From positions 142,781-206,780 of the forward strand of contig JAAFIG010000002.1 of NCBI GenBank assembly GCA_013298595.1: DNA of 64,000 bases. Direction: 5' to 3'. This document shows positions 1 to 7,022 of the stretch, piece after piece. A program made the position numbers and the translations under genes. How positions within the stretch are numbered: the stretch's first letter is position 1; each line of letters begins with the position of its first letter. Source of the stretch: Deinococcales bacterium (GTDB lineage: Bacteria > Deinococcota > Deinococci > Deinococcales > JAAFIG01). The notes under the pieces are model-generated. The model worked only from the letters and a program-made list of their open reading frames with translations, searched no databases and had not been told where the DNA came from.

Positions 1-77
1 AGGTTCAAAGCGGTTCGTAAGTGTTTTGGAATTAAAACGTGCCCAAAGGTATCAAGAGTAATGGTTTCACTGTGCAT
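1..77 (-). CDS. AbrB/MazE-type antitoxin, N-terminal fragment (runs off left edge)
   Basis: Reading the minus strand from the ATG at 77 gives 25 complete codons with no stop before the window edge. The peptide contains LDTFGHVLIPKHLR followed by TALN. This matches the SpoVT-AbrB beta-fold signature (L-x-x-x-G-x-h-h-I-P-x-x-h-R) of MazE/VapB/AbrB antitoxins. Proteins of this kind bind DNA as dimers, usually repress their own operon and neutralise a toxin encoded just downstream, which would lie outside the window. The inverted repeat just upstream (79-107) fits as an autoregulatory operator. It could instead be a stand-alone AbrB-like regulator; the rest of the gene is needed to tell. Confidence 0.6.
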   Translation of the reverse strand, partial: MHSETITLDTFGHVLIPKHLRTALN

Positions 78-78
78 A

Positions 79-107
79 ATTGCCAATTAGAATAAAAAAT
101 TGGCAAT
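79..107. promoter_or_regulatory. Inverted repeat upstream of the AbrB-type gene
   Basis: ATTGCCAATT (79-88) and AATTGGCAAT (98-107) are perfect 10-bp arms separated by 9 A/T-rich bases, directly upstream of the antitoxin start at 77. Position and symmetry suggest an operator for that protein. This is inferred from layout only. Confidence 0.5.
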
Positions 108-200
108 AATGCTTTTTAGATTGAGCATCTAATCTGTGTCTTGAATGCTTTACGAACGCTTGCTCGAGACTTAGTAACTTAAAACCTGCACAATAGACCC

Positions 201-956
201 ATGAATTACTTTGCTCATGCCAGTGCGGCTGAACGTTATGCAGCTTTCCGTCCGTATTTTCATCCCAGAGCCGTGAAACTGCTGCTCGAGGCTACAAACC
301 AACAACGTTTCTCGAGGGTGCTGGATGTGGCTTGCGGCACTGGCATGGGAGTCAAAGCGCTGCTTGAGGTTGCAGATTCTGTGACAGGTTGCGATGCCGC
401 TCCTGAAATGCTTGAATTTGCTCAGCGTGACTTGCCACAAGCTGATTTTCTGGAATCTCGAGCCGAAGTACTGCCTTTTGTGGATGCCAGTTTTGATGTA
501 CTAACGACTTTCTTGGCGTTTCATTGGTTTGATGGGGCTAAGTTCTTAACCGAGGCAACTCGAGTACTGCAATCTAATGGTTATTTGATGATTGTGCAAC
601 ACGTTTTTGATTGTTCGCTCGAGGGGGCAGAGTTATTCAGATCAAGTATGGATGATTTCTACGCGGATTATCCACAACCACCACGCAATCCGCTACGGCT
701 CGAGCCTACTGCCAGTACCGATTTTGGATTTCGGATTGTTGCACAGCAAAATTGGTCAGAAACCTTTGCCATGAATGCCGAGCAAGTCGCGCAGTATATC
801 AGTACACAAAGCAATGTGATTGCTAAGGTTGAACAAGGTACTGAACGCTTAGAACAGGTGCTTGAGAAAATTAACGCTCGAGTGCAGCCATTCTTGCAAG
901 GTGGTATGGGGAATTTTGGTTTTACTGGGCAGCTTTGGGTGTTGCAAAAAATTTAA
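201..956 (+). CDS. Class I SAM-dependent methyltransferase (Methyltransf_11-like)
   Basis: A 251-residue soluble protein. Motif I, the SAM-binding glycine loop, is VLDVACGTGMG at residues 40-50. The acidic residue of the next strand is D65 in VTGCDAAPEML, and a motif IV-like FDVLTTFLAFHW follows near residue 100. This is the layout of small-molecule methyltransferases of the UbiE/BioC/Tam type; the substrate cannot be read from sequence. There is no DNA methyltransferase motif (no DPPY/NPPY or PC catalytic loop), so it is not an obvious CTCGAG methylase. The ATG at 201 lacks a good ribosome-binding site; CACAAT at 189-194 lies 6 nt upstream and could be a weak leaderless -10. The gene ends in the shared terminator at 968-992. 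Confidence 0.8.
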   Translation: MNYFAHASAAERYAAFRPYFHPRAVKLLLEATNQQRFSRVLDVACGTGMGVKALLEVADSVTGCDAAPEMLEFAQRDLPQADFLESRAEVLPFVDASFDVLTTFLAFHWFDGAKFLTEATRVLQSNGYLMIVQHVFDCSLEGAELFRSSMDDFYADYPQPPRNPLRLEPTASTDFGFRIVAQQNWSETFAMNAEQVAQYISTQSNVIAKVEQGTERLEQVLEKINARVQPFLQGGMGNFGFTGQLWVLQKI

Positions 957-967
957 TCTCGAGAAAC

Positions 968-992
968 CAAAAACCTCGCCTAGGCGAGGTTT
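968..992. terminator. Bidirectional intrinsic terminator
   Basis: AACCTCGCC and GGCGAGGTT form a 9-bp stem with a 2-base loop, flanked by A-rich and T-rich tracts on opposite sides. It can terminate the methyltransferase mRNA on the plus strand and the tRNA-Asn transcript on the minus strand. Confidence 0.85.
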
Positions 993-997
993 TCTTC

Positions 998-1072
998 TGG
1001 CTCGGGAGGTAGGGATCGAACCTACGACCAATCGGTTAACAGCCGATTGCTCTACCGCTGAGCTACTCCCGA
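998..1072 (-). tRNA. tRNA-Asn (anticodon GTT), CCA encoded
   Basis: On the minus strand the acceptor stem TCGGGAG pairs with CTCCCGA. The D arm is GCTC...GAGC, the anticodon stem ATCGG/CCGAT closes the 7-base loop CTGTTAA giving anticodon GTT, and the T arm is GTAGG-TTCGATC-CCTAC. The discriminator is G (1001) and CCA is encoded at 998-1000. All stems pair, so this is an intact tRNA-Asn with its own promoter upstream and a terminator just downstream. Confidence 0.96.
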
Positions 1073-1092
1073 ACGCGGTTAGTGCGGACGAA

Positions 1093-1121
1093 AATGTATC
1101 ATGGGTTTTCGAGAAACGCAA
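1093..1121 (-). promoter_or_regulatory. Promoter of tRNA-Asn
   Basis: On the minus strand TTGCGT (1121-1116) and TACATT (1098-1093) are separated by exactly 17 bp. Transcription would start near 1086, about 14 nt before the mature tRNA 5' end at 1072. Confidence 0.75.
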
Positions 1122-1151
1122 GCCCCCCTTTTGGTATTATTGGTTTGGGGC

Positions 1152-1180
1152 TTGACGTTGTGCGGTTAAGCGTGTATCTT
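1152..1180 (+). promoter_or_regulatory. Promoter of tRNA-Leu
   Basis: TTGACG (1152-1157), a 17-bp spacer and TATCTT (1175-1180) match a housekeeping-sigma promoter. The predicted start near 1187 gives a leader of about 10 nt before the tRNA. Confidence 0.8.
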
Positions 1181-1196
1181 TTGTTGCCCTGAGCGT

Positions 1197-1283
<87 letters not shown>

Positions 1284-1287
1284 TAGC

Positions 1288-1319
1288 AACCACGATTCTT
1301 GACTCGAGTCGTGGTTTTT
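1288..1319 (+). terminator. Terminator of tRNA-Leu
   Basis: AACCACGA (1288-1295) pairs with TCGTGGTT (1309-1316) around a loop that contains a CTCGAG, followed by a short T run. It is a rho-independent terminator for the tRNA-Leu transcript. Confidence 0.8.
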
Positions 1320-1393
1320 CTTGTATACTTTGTGAGTAACAGGGTTTTGATGATTTTAGCTTGAGGTCGAAAAAGCTGTTTTTTGGGCTTTGG

Positions 1394-1460
1394 TGGGAAA
1401 ACAAAAGCATTATTTGCCTCTCGAGTGGGGTTTGGTGGGGTTGAGTGGTAAAACTGGGGA
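1394..1460 (+). promoter_or_regulatory. dcw promoter region with MraZ-type TGGG operator repeats
   Basis: TGGGG at 1426, TGGGG at 1436, TGGTA at 1446 and TGGGG at 1455 are direct repeats with a 10-bp step (9 for the last). TGGGA also occurs at 1394. MraZ is known to bind TGGGN repeats separated by 5 bp, i.e. a 10-bp period, and to repress its own operon. The array lies upstream of mraZ; the likely -10 is the AT-rich stretch at 1468-1483 (TTATATC), so MraZ bound here would cover the -35 region. The exact transcription start was not identified. Confidence 0.8.
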
Positions 1461-1547
1461 AAGCATGATATTCTCTTATATCAGCGCTTCACTGTTTGCT
1501 GGTCGTGTGTTTTCCTAAGGTGGTCTTAGGAAGCGATTTTGGCACAG

Positions 1548-1562
1548 TGGGAAACGGTGGGA
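1548..1562 (+). promoter_or_regulatory. Second MraZ-box pair overlapping the mraZ ribosome-binding site
   Basis: TGGGA at 1548 and TGGGA at 1558 are exactly 10 bp apart and end two bases before the mraZ ATG (1565), overlapping its GGGAG ribosome-binding sequence. A 6-bp inverted repeat CCTAAG-N5-CTTAGG (1514-1530) lies in the same leader. This may be a second regulatory site; the role is inferred from the repeat spacing. Confidence 0.5.
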
Positions 1563-1564
1563 GA

Positions 1565-2005
1565 ATGCCGTTCGGAGAGTACCCTTACGCAATTGATGAC
1601 AAAGGTCGGGTGGTGATGCCACCAGACTTTCGTAAGTTTGTCGAGGATGGCATGGTGCTGACTCGAGGTTTTGAGGGTTGCGTGTATATCTTTCCGTTGT
1701 CTGAATGGCAACGGATCGAAAGTGCTGTTGATGAATTGCCTTTAAACGATAAAGCTGGTCGTGACTTTATGCGTTTTTTCTATGCTGGGGCGCAAAAAAT
1801 TCGTTTAGATAATCAATCTCGGATTTCGGTTCCTAACACCCTGCGTTCTTACGCAGCGCTCGAGGGCGATGTGGTTGTGACGGGCGCACCTAAGCGCCTC
1901 GAGTTATGGAATATTGATCGTTGGAATGTCATCATTGCCGAAGTGCAAATGCAGCCGCCTAAACAAGAAGAACTGCCTGAAGTCTTACGCAAGTTGGTGG
2001 GCTGA
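1565..2005 (+). CDS. mraZ: Transcriptional regulator MraZ
   Basis: A 146-residue protein with two SpoVT-AbrB half domains: DKGRVVMPPDFR at residues 12-23 and DNQSRISVPNTLR at 82-94. It is the first gene of the division/wall cluster and represses that operon in other bacteria. The N-terminus MPFGEYPY is the form seen in Deinococcus, so the ATG at 1565 is preferred over a TTG at 1496 that would add 23 unrelated residues. Operator repeats lie upstream (1394-1460 and 1548-1562). The stop overlaps the rsmH start by one base (TGATG), implying translational coupling. Confidence 0.96.
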   Translation: MPFGEYPYAIDDKGRVVMPPDFRKFVEDGMVLTRGFEGCVYIFPLSEWQRIESAVDELPLNDKAGRDFMRFFYAGAQKIRLDNQSRISVPNTLRSYAALEGDVVVTGAPKRLELWNIDRWNVIIAEVQMQPPKQEELPEVLRKLVG

Positions 2006-2907
2006 TGGCACGAGTTAAAGGTAAGCGCATTGTTGTGAAAACCGAATCTGATGGTTCGCAACTCAGCCATTTACCTGTGATGCCAAGCGAAGTTCTAGCG
2101 GCACTCGAGCCAAAAGCGGGGGCATTCATTGTCGATGGCACACTTGGTGGTGCAGGGCATACGCGTTTACTGCTCGAGGCGGGTGCTCAGGTGATTGGCA
2201 TAGACCAAGACCCTTTTGCTTTAGCCAGAGCCAAAGAAGCTGGGTTATTGGGTCTTGAGGTGCGTGAGGGTAATTTTCGTGATCTCGAGCTACTTGTACC
2301 TGAACGAGTGGATGGTGTGTTGCTGGATTTAGGTGTTTCGAGTTTCCAATTAGATGATGCCATGCGTGGGTTTTCTTTTCATACTGATGCGCCGCTGGAT
2401 ATGCGAATGTCGCAAAGTGGTGAATCGGCAGCTGATATTGTGAATACCCTAGATTACGAAGATTTAGCCCAAATTATTTATGATTACGGCGAGGAACGTC
2501 ACTCGCGGCGTATTGCCAGAGCAATTGTTGCAGAACGTGAGAAAACGGCTTTCTCGAGCACAGTACAACTGGCAGCGGTGGTGAAAAAAGCGTACCCAGG
2601 TGGTCATGCTCGGGGGATTCATCCTGCACGGCGTACATTTCAGGCTTTACGGATTTACGTCAACGATGAACTTGGCGCACTTGAAGCGGGTTTACGAGGT
2701 GCAAAAACCATTCTCAAAACAGGTGGGCGTTTAGCGGTGATTAGTTTCCACTCACTCGAGGATCGTATTGTCAAGCGTTTTATGCGAAGCGAACTCGAAC
2801 CACTTCATAAAAAACCACTTGAAGCAACAGTTGCAGAACTCGAGATCAATCCGCGTTCGAGAAGTGCTAAGTTGCGTGTGGCAAGTAAAACCGAGGTGAT
2901 CGCATGA
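2005..2907 (+). CDS. rsmH: 16S rRNA C1402 N4-methyltransferase RsmH
   Basis: A 300-residue SAM-dependent enzyme (MraW) that methylates N4 of C1402 in the 16S rRNA decoding centre. Visible landmarks are the SAM loop VDGTLGGAGHT near residue 43, LDLGVSSFQLD near 104, HPARRTFQALRI near 206 and the strongly conserved ISFHSLEDRIVKRF near 246. Length is normal for the family. It is coupled to mraZ by a 1-base overlap and to ftsL by ATGA. The N-terminal 20 residues (KGKRIVVKTE) are a lineage-specific extension. Confidence 0.97.
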   Translation: MARVKGKRIVVKTESDGSQLSHLPVMPSEVLAALEPKAGAFIVDGTLGGAGHTRLLLEAGAQVIGIDQDPFALARAKEAGLLGLEVREGNFRDLELLVPERVDGVLLDLGVSSFQLDDAMRGFSFHTDAPLDMRMSQSGESAADIVNTLDYEDLAQIIYDYGEERHSRRIARAIVAEREKTAFSSTVQLAAVVKKAYPGGHARGIHPARRTFQALRIYVNDELGALEAGLRGAKTILKTGGRLAVISFHSLEDRIVKRFMRSELEPLHKKPLEATVAELEINPRSRSAKLRVASKTEVIA

Positions 2908-3230
2908 GTGAACGTATTCAACGTTTTATGCTTTTTTATGCTGTGATGGTTGTGGTTTTGGTTGGTGTGCGTTTTATGACCAAAGACAGTGCTCAGCAAC
3001 TCGAGGATTTACAAATACAAACAGGTTTATTAGTTGCTGAACGTGCCGAATTACAATTGCAACTGGCTAATCTTGAAAGTCCGAGTCGGGTTCGTAAATG
3101 GGCTTTTGATAACAATATGATTCCGTTTTCAAGTGCCAGTGCTTTACAACTCGAGTTTAAGCCGTTGAAATTGTTAGCACCTATTGCTCCTGTGAAACAA
3201 AAAATTACGGTTGAAACACAGTGGCGTTAA
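2904..3230 (+). CDS. ftsL: FtsL-like cell division protein
   Basis: A 108-residue bitopic membrane protein. A short cytoplasmic tail is followed by one transmembrane helix (about residues 8-25, FMLFYAVMVVVLVGVRF) and a heptad-rich coiled-coil stretch (about 30-62). This is the FtsL/FtsB architecture, and the slot between rsmH and ftsI is where ftsL lies in other genomes. Sequence conservation in this family is low, so the call rests on topology and position. In other bacteria FtsL works with FtsB and FtsQ to activate FtsW/FtsI at the septum. The start overlaps the rsmH stop (ATGA). Confidence 0.8.
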   Translation: MSERIQRFMLFYAVMVVVLVGVRFMTKDSAQQLEDLQIQTGLLVAERAELQLQLANLESPSRVRKWAFDNNMIPFSSASALQLEFKPLKLLAPIAPVKQKITVETQWR

Positions 3231-3276
3231 GTCAGTATCAAGGTATGTAAAATCTGTTGAAAAATTGGAAACCTCT

Positions 3277-4713
3277 ATGACCCAAGTCGAAACTAAACCA
3301 ATCAAAACAACGACAATACCGCTCGAGACAGAGCCTGCGGTTGTTGATATTTTGCCACCAGTTGCAGTGCAACAACCTTGGCGATTTACCTTGGTTGGTC
3401 TTGTTTTAGCTGTGCCGTTGTTGCTTTTATGGCTCGAGTTTGCCAGTTTATCTTTGGGTTTGCCGTTTATTCCAAAAGTTGTTCAAGAAGTCCAACGTGG
3501 ACGAATTCTGATGCGTGACGAAAAAGGTTTTATGACCTTAGCCGAAACAGCAGGTCAAGGGGCTAATCTCGAGCGCCATTATCCTCAGGAGCGTTTAGCC
3601 GCAGGTGTACTGGGTTTTGTTGGTGATGAACAAAAAGGCTTGTATGGTGTGGAACTTTTCCAAAATGAATTCCTGAAAAAAGGCGCAGATTTGGTTTTAA
3701 CGTTAGACCCTAAAATTCAAGCCAGTGCCGAAGCAACCCTCGAGAATGCCATACTTTCTACAGGAGCAGAATCAGGCACAGTGGTGGTGATGGAAGCCAA
3801 GACCAATCGTTTATTGGCAGTGGCAAATGCGCCAGGCTTTGATGCTAGTAATTGGGAAGCTTCAAAAGAAAGTATTTGGAAAAACCGTGCTTTCCGCGAT
3901 ACATTCGATCCTGGTAGCACAATTAAAGGTTTGGTTGCTGCAATGCTGGTTAATGAAGGTATTGCCGATGCCGATTCACCAATTTACGCACCCATGCAAC
4001 GCCAATACCGCAATGCTCCTCCGATCAATGATGCCATTAAGCACCGCCCAGATTTAACCTTAAAAGATGTGCTGAAATACTCGAGCAATGTTGGAATCTC
4101 GAGGTTTGCGGATCGTTTAGGTGCCAGGAAATTACATGATTACTTAGGGAAATTTGGTTTTGGACGCGATGTTTGGGTTAAAGATTCCAGTGTCGAAACA
4201 GGTGTCCTGACCAATTGGCAAGGCTGGCGACCACGTGATTTTGCCACCCATAGTTTCGGACAAGGCTTTACCAGCACAGCTGTGCAACTTGCCACAGCCT
4301 TTAGTGTCTTGGTCAACGATGGGCAGTACATTGCCCCTAAATTATTTGATGGACAAGATATCCCTAAACCAACTCGAGTTATCAGCCCAGAAGCTGCTAA
4401 AGCAACGCGTACCATGCTCGAGTACACAGTCAACGAAGGCGTCAAACGTGCCCAAGTGCCAAATTATTGTGTTGGTGGTAAAACTGGTACATCTGAAACG
4501 TGGGTCAATGGCAAGATATCCTCGAGCCGTTTCCATGCCTTATTTGCTGGATTTTTTCCTGTGGATAATCCAAAAGTGGTGATTGCTGTGCAGTTGTATG
4601 CACCAAAATCGGTCTACCATGGTTCATTGGTGTCTGCGCCTGTTTTTAGACAAATTGTGCTTGAGACAGCCGCACGGTATGGTATTGCACCTTCTCCTTG
4701 TGTGAAACGGTAG
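3277..4713 (+). CDS. ftsI: Class B penicillin-binding protein FtsI (septal transpeptidase)
   Basis: A 478-residue protein with a cytoplasmic tail, one transmembrane helix (about 37-58) and a periplasmic transpeptidase domain. The three active-site motifs are present: STIK (214-217), SSN (269-271) and KTG (402-404). It cross-links septal peptidoglycan together with FtsW. It is shorter than the roughly 550-600 residues of many FtsI proteins because the region before the catalytic domain is small. The ATG at 3277 is preceded by GGAAA; an upstream TTG at 3211 would overlap ftsL. It is followed by a 20-bp palindrome (4758-4777) before murF. Confidence 0.93.
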   Translation: MTQVETKPIKTTTIPLETEPAVVDILPPVAVQQPWRFTLVGLVLAVPLLLLWLEFASLSLGLPFIPKVVQEVQRGRILMRDEKGFMTLAETAGQGANLERHYPQERLAAGVLGFVGDEQKGLYGVELFQNEFLKKGADLVLTLDPKIQASAEATLENAILSTGAESGTVVVMEAKTNRLLAVANAPGFDASNWEASKESIWKNRAFRDTFDPGSTIKGLVAAMLVNEGIADADSPIYAPMQRQYRNAPPINDAIKHRPDLTLKDVLKYSSNVGISRFADRLGARKLHDYLGKFGFGRDVWVKDSSVETGVLTNWQGWRPRDFATHSFGQGFTSTAVQLATAFSVLVNDGQYIAPKLFDGQDIPKPTRVISPEAAKATRTMLEYTVNEGVKRAQVPNYCVGGKTGTSETWVNGKISSSRFHALFAGFFPVDNPKVVIAVQLYAPKSVYHGSLVSAPVFRQIVLETAARYGIAPSPCVKR

Positions 4714-4757
4714 AATTGTTCGATGAAGTCTTTATTGACAGTATTAACAACATATGG

Positions 4758-4777
4758 GGGCTTGCTCGAGCAAGCCC
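4758..4777. repeat. Perfect 20-bp palindrome between ftsI and murF
   Basis: GGGCTTGCTC and its exact reverse complement meet at a central CTCGAG. No T run follows, so it is not a standard terminator. In RNA it would fold into a strong hairpin about 24 nt before the murF start, so it could act in processing or attenuation. TTGACA at 4735-4740 lies nearby but has no matching -10. Confidence 0.6.
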
Positions 4778-4801
4778 TGATTCGTGTCTACCGAGGTTCT
4801 G

Positions 4802-6073
4802 ATGATTGATCCTCGAGTGTGGGCAGCTGAACTTGGTGCGATCGTCAGTGCCGATGCTGGTGTGGCAAAACGCATTACTTTTATGACTGCTGAATGTAAT
4901 GAAGAAACAGCCTTTGCGGCTCTGCAAGGTGCAACGCGGCATGGCAATGATTTTATTGAAGCAGCACTCGAGGCAGGAGCACCATTTATTCTGACCAATC
5001 TCGATGTGCCTCGAGCGGTTAAAGTGGCGGATAGCACGGTGGCATTGCGTCGCTGGGCAAGATTACACCGCGATGCTACGCAAGCTGAGTTAATTGGTAT
5101 TACAGGTTCGGCAGGCAAAACCACTGCTAAAAGCTTGGTCTCGAGTGCTTTGGCTGTGCCGACCACACCAGGAAATTTAAACACCCTCAATTACTTGGCA
5201 TGTTATTTACTTTCAAATGTGACCACTGGCAGTACCCATGTGATCGAAATGGGCATTGACCGCATTGGCGAAATGGATGAATTAATGGCATTGGTTGCAC
5301 CAAGTATTGGTGTGATTACGGCTGTAGGAGCAGCTCATCTCGAGTTTTTTGGAACTGTCAAAACAGTTGCTTATGAAAAAGGCAGAATGCTTCAAGCGCC
5401 TTCTGGATTGGTAGCAGGTAGCACAGCGTATCGTTATCCCAACACACCAAGTTATGGTTTCCTCGAGACCTGTACTTTCGCGGCTACAGCCCTTGAAGTT
5501 GATGCTGAAAGTGTTTCGTTTACCTACCATAATCAGCGTATTACTTTGGCAACACCAAGTGTGCAAATTGCTGAAAGTGCAGTGCTGGCACTTGCTCTTG
5601 CTGAAAAATTTGCGATTCCACTCGAGGTAGCTAAAACCAGACTTGAGCAGAGCCAAATCCCAAGTGGTAGGCTCCGTATTGAACGTGGCAATATCACCCT
5701 GATAGACGATGCGTACAATGCCAATCCGCTTTCAGTAGCTGCTAGTCTCGAGACACTAGCGCGTTTCTCTGGGCGTAAAGTGGCTATTCTTGGGCATATG
5801 CGCGAACTTGGTACTTATAGCCGTGAGTACCATCACGAAGTTGGCATTATCGCTGGTAAACAAGCTGATCTTGTCATTGCCATCGGCGAACATAGTGATG
5901 CTTTGGTACAGGCAGCCCTCGAGAACGGAACAGAAGCTATTGCTTACGAAACTACCGAGATTGCTAAGACACAGGTTTACAAACACATCAAAAATGGCGA
6001 TAACATCCTCGTCAAAGGCTCGAGATTTGTTGCTCTCGAGCAGTTGGTGGAGGTGTTACGTGAAAAACTTTAA
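4802..6073 (+). CDS. murF: UDP-MurNAc-tripeptide--D-Ala-D-Ala ligase MurF
   Basis: A 423-residue cytoplasmic Mur ligase that adds D-Ala-D-Ala to complete the UDP-MurNAc-pentapeptide. The ATP-binding loop TGSAGKTT is at residues 101-108, and the later motifs LIDDAYNANPLS and AILGHMRELG are recognisable. GAGG at 4793-4796 is 5 nt before the ATG at 4802, so this start is preferred to a GTG at 4784. No murE or ddl is found in this cluster, as in Deinococcus. The gene is the last before a lipoprotein gene inserted in the cluster. Confidence 0.95.
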   Translation: MIDPRVWAAELGAIVSADAGVAKRITFMTAECNEETAFAALQGATRHGNDFIEAALEAGAPFILTNLDVPRAVKVADSTVALRRWARLHRDATQAELIGITGSAGKTTAKSLVSSALAVPTTPGNLNTLNYLACYLLSNVTTGSTHVIEMGIDRIGEMDELMALVAPSIGVITAVGAAHLEFFGTVKTVAYEKGRMLQAPSGLVAGSTAYRYPNTPSYGFLETCTFAATALEVDAESVSFTYHNQRITLATPSVQIAESAVLALALAEKFAIPLEVAKTRLEQSQIPSGRLRIERGNITLIDDAYNANPLSVAASLETLARFSGRKVAILGHMRELGTYSREYHHEVGIIAGKQADLVIAIGEHSDALVQAALENGTEAIAYETTEIAKTQVYKHIKNGDNILVKGSRFVALEQLVEVLREKL

Positions 6074-6122
6074 AGGGTGCTATGAGCGATTCTTGAGCGG
6101 GTATCAAAAAAATCTTAGGAAA

Positions 6123-7022
6123 ATGCATGGCATATTCAGTGATGATATGAACGTGTTGCAAGCCCTTTCCCCAGTTCGCGCTTCGCTTGAACGCCCCTCT
6201 AGAGGGGTTGGGGAGAGGGTTTATCGCTCACTGCTCTTCTTGGGTTTACTCAGTATTGCCTTGGGTTGTGCCCCTGCTCGAGTTGCCTCGGGTGCGGCTG
6301 TGCAAGCATCTGGCATTGTTAGTTTAGTGGTCAATTTAGAAGGAGATGCTGTTTGTATTGCTGCTAATACCACCAGCGTGGCGTTGTTTCCTCGAGCAGC
6401 GATTCGTGGTTTAACTGGGCATGATTGGTTATCTGCTGCGGCTCGGGTGAATAGTGCCGCTTGGGTTGGTGGGGCGTGGTGGTTGGCTTTACCTCGAGCT
6501 GGTGTGATTCAAAAAGCGCAAGGTGTGCCACAAAATGTGTTTATTGCAGGGCAACCCAATTTACTTTCAAGTCGGTTGGTGTTCACCCTCGAGGGAGATG
6601 TGTTTTCTTTTGCGGGGCAGCGGGTTGGGCGTTTAGCCAAGCAACCTTCAAGCGTTATAGATGTCAAAGATAAAACTTTTGCCTTAGTTGGTCAGGATGT
6701 CTACGCCATTGCCGATGGGATTACTCGAGTGACACAACTTGCTAGTGCAGATTATTCTTTGGTTGCTGATAAGGATTCGTTTGCAACAGTTAAAGGTAAG
6801 GCAGTGCGGCAAGATAATCTGACTTATTCGCTCGAGAAACAAACAATGGTGATTCGTCGTTTTGATGGTCAGAGCATTAAAACCATTGCTTTTTCCGATA
6901 TGCCATCACAAATTGCAGTTGGTGGCGATACTTTAGCAGTGGCAAGTGGCTCGAGTGTACAATTTTTTGATGCTAGAACTTTTGTACCACTGCTAACTCG
7001 AGCTTGTGAGGTGACGCGGTGA
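6123..7022 (+). CDS. Putative lipoprotein in the dcw cluster, unknown function
   Basis: About 299 residues. After an odd N-terminal stretch there is a signal-like segment YRSLLFLGLLSIALGC that ends in a lipobox-like cysteine, so the mature protein is probably lipid-anchored outside the membrane. The remainder is rich in short beta strands (repeated xxFxFAGQ, DVYAIADG, VQFFDA), consistent with a beta-propeller; no enzyme motif is seen. The first 25-30 codons include a 57-bp palindromic element (6163-6219) read in frame, which probably moved or extended the start; an ATG at 6147 is also possible. The stop overlaps mraY (GTGA). Location suggests a role in envelope growth, but that is inference. 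Confidence 0.7.
   Translation: MHGIFSDDMNVLQALSPVRASLERPSRGVGERVYRSLLFLGLLSIALGCAPARVASGAAVQASGIVSLVVNLEGDAVCIAANTTSVALFPRAAIRGLTGHDWLSAAARVNSAAWVGGAWWLALPRAGVIQKAQGVPQNVFIAGQPNLLSSRLVFTLEGDVFSFAGQRVGRLAKQPSSVIDVKDKTFALVGQDVYAIADGITRVTQLASADYSLVADKDSFATVKGKAVRQDNLTYSLEKQTMVIRRFDGQSIKTIAFSDMPSQIAVGGDTLAVASGSSVQFFDARTFVPLLTRACEVTR
6163..6219. repeat. REP-like palindromic element inserted in frame
   Basis: Outer arms CCCTTTCCCC (6163-6172) and GGGGAGAGGG (6210-6219) pair with one mismatch and enclose a perfect inner palindrome CCCCTCTAGAGGGG (6194-6207). The element is 57 bp, a multiple of three, and is translated as the N-terminal extension before the signal segment of the lipoprotein. G/C-rich nested palindromes like this are typical of REP-type dispersed repeats. 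Confidence 0.65.

Noticed and set aside
201-956. The methyltransferase as the enzyme that modifies CTCGAG
   Set aside because: It has small-molecule methyltransferase motifs and none of the catalytic motifs of DNA cytosine or adenine methylases.
4735-4756. TTGACA followed by CATATG as a murF promoter
   Set aside because: The spacer is only about 10 bp and no -10 lies at the right distance; murF is probably read from upstream.
5790-6122. Upstream extension of the dcw lipoprotein frame into murF
   Set aside because: The extra residues are an out-of-frame reading of murF; the lipoprotein starts after the murF stop at 6073.
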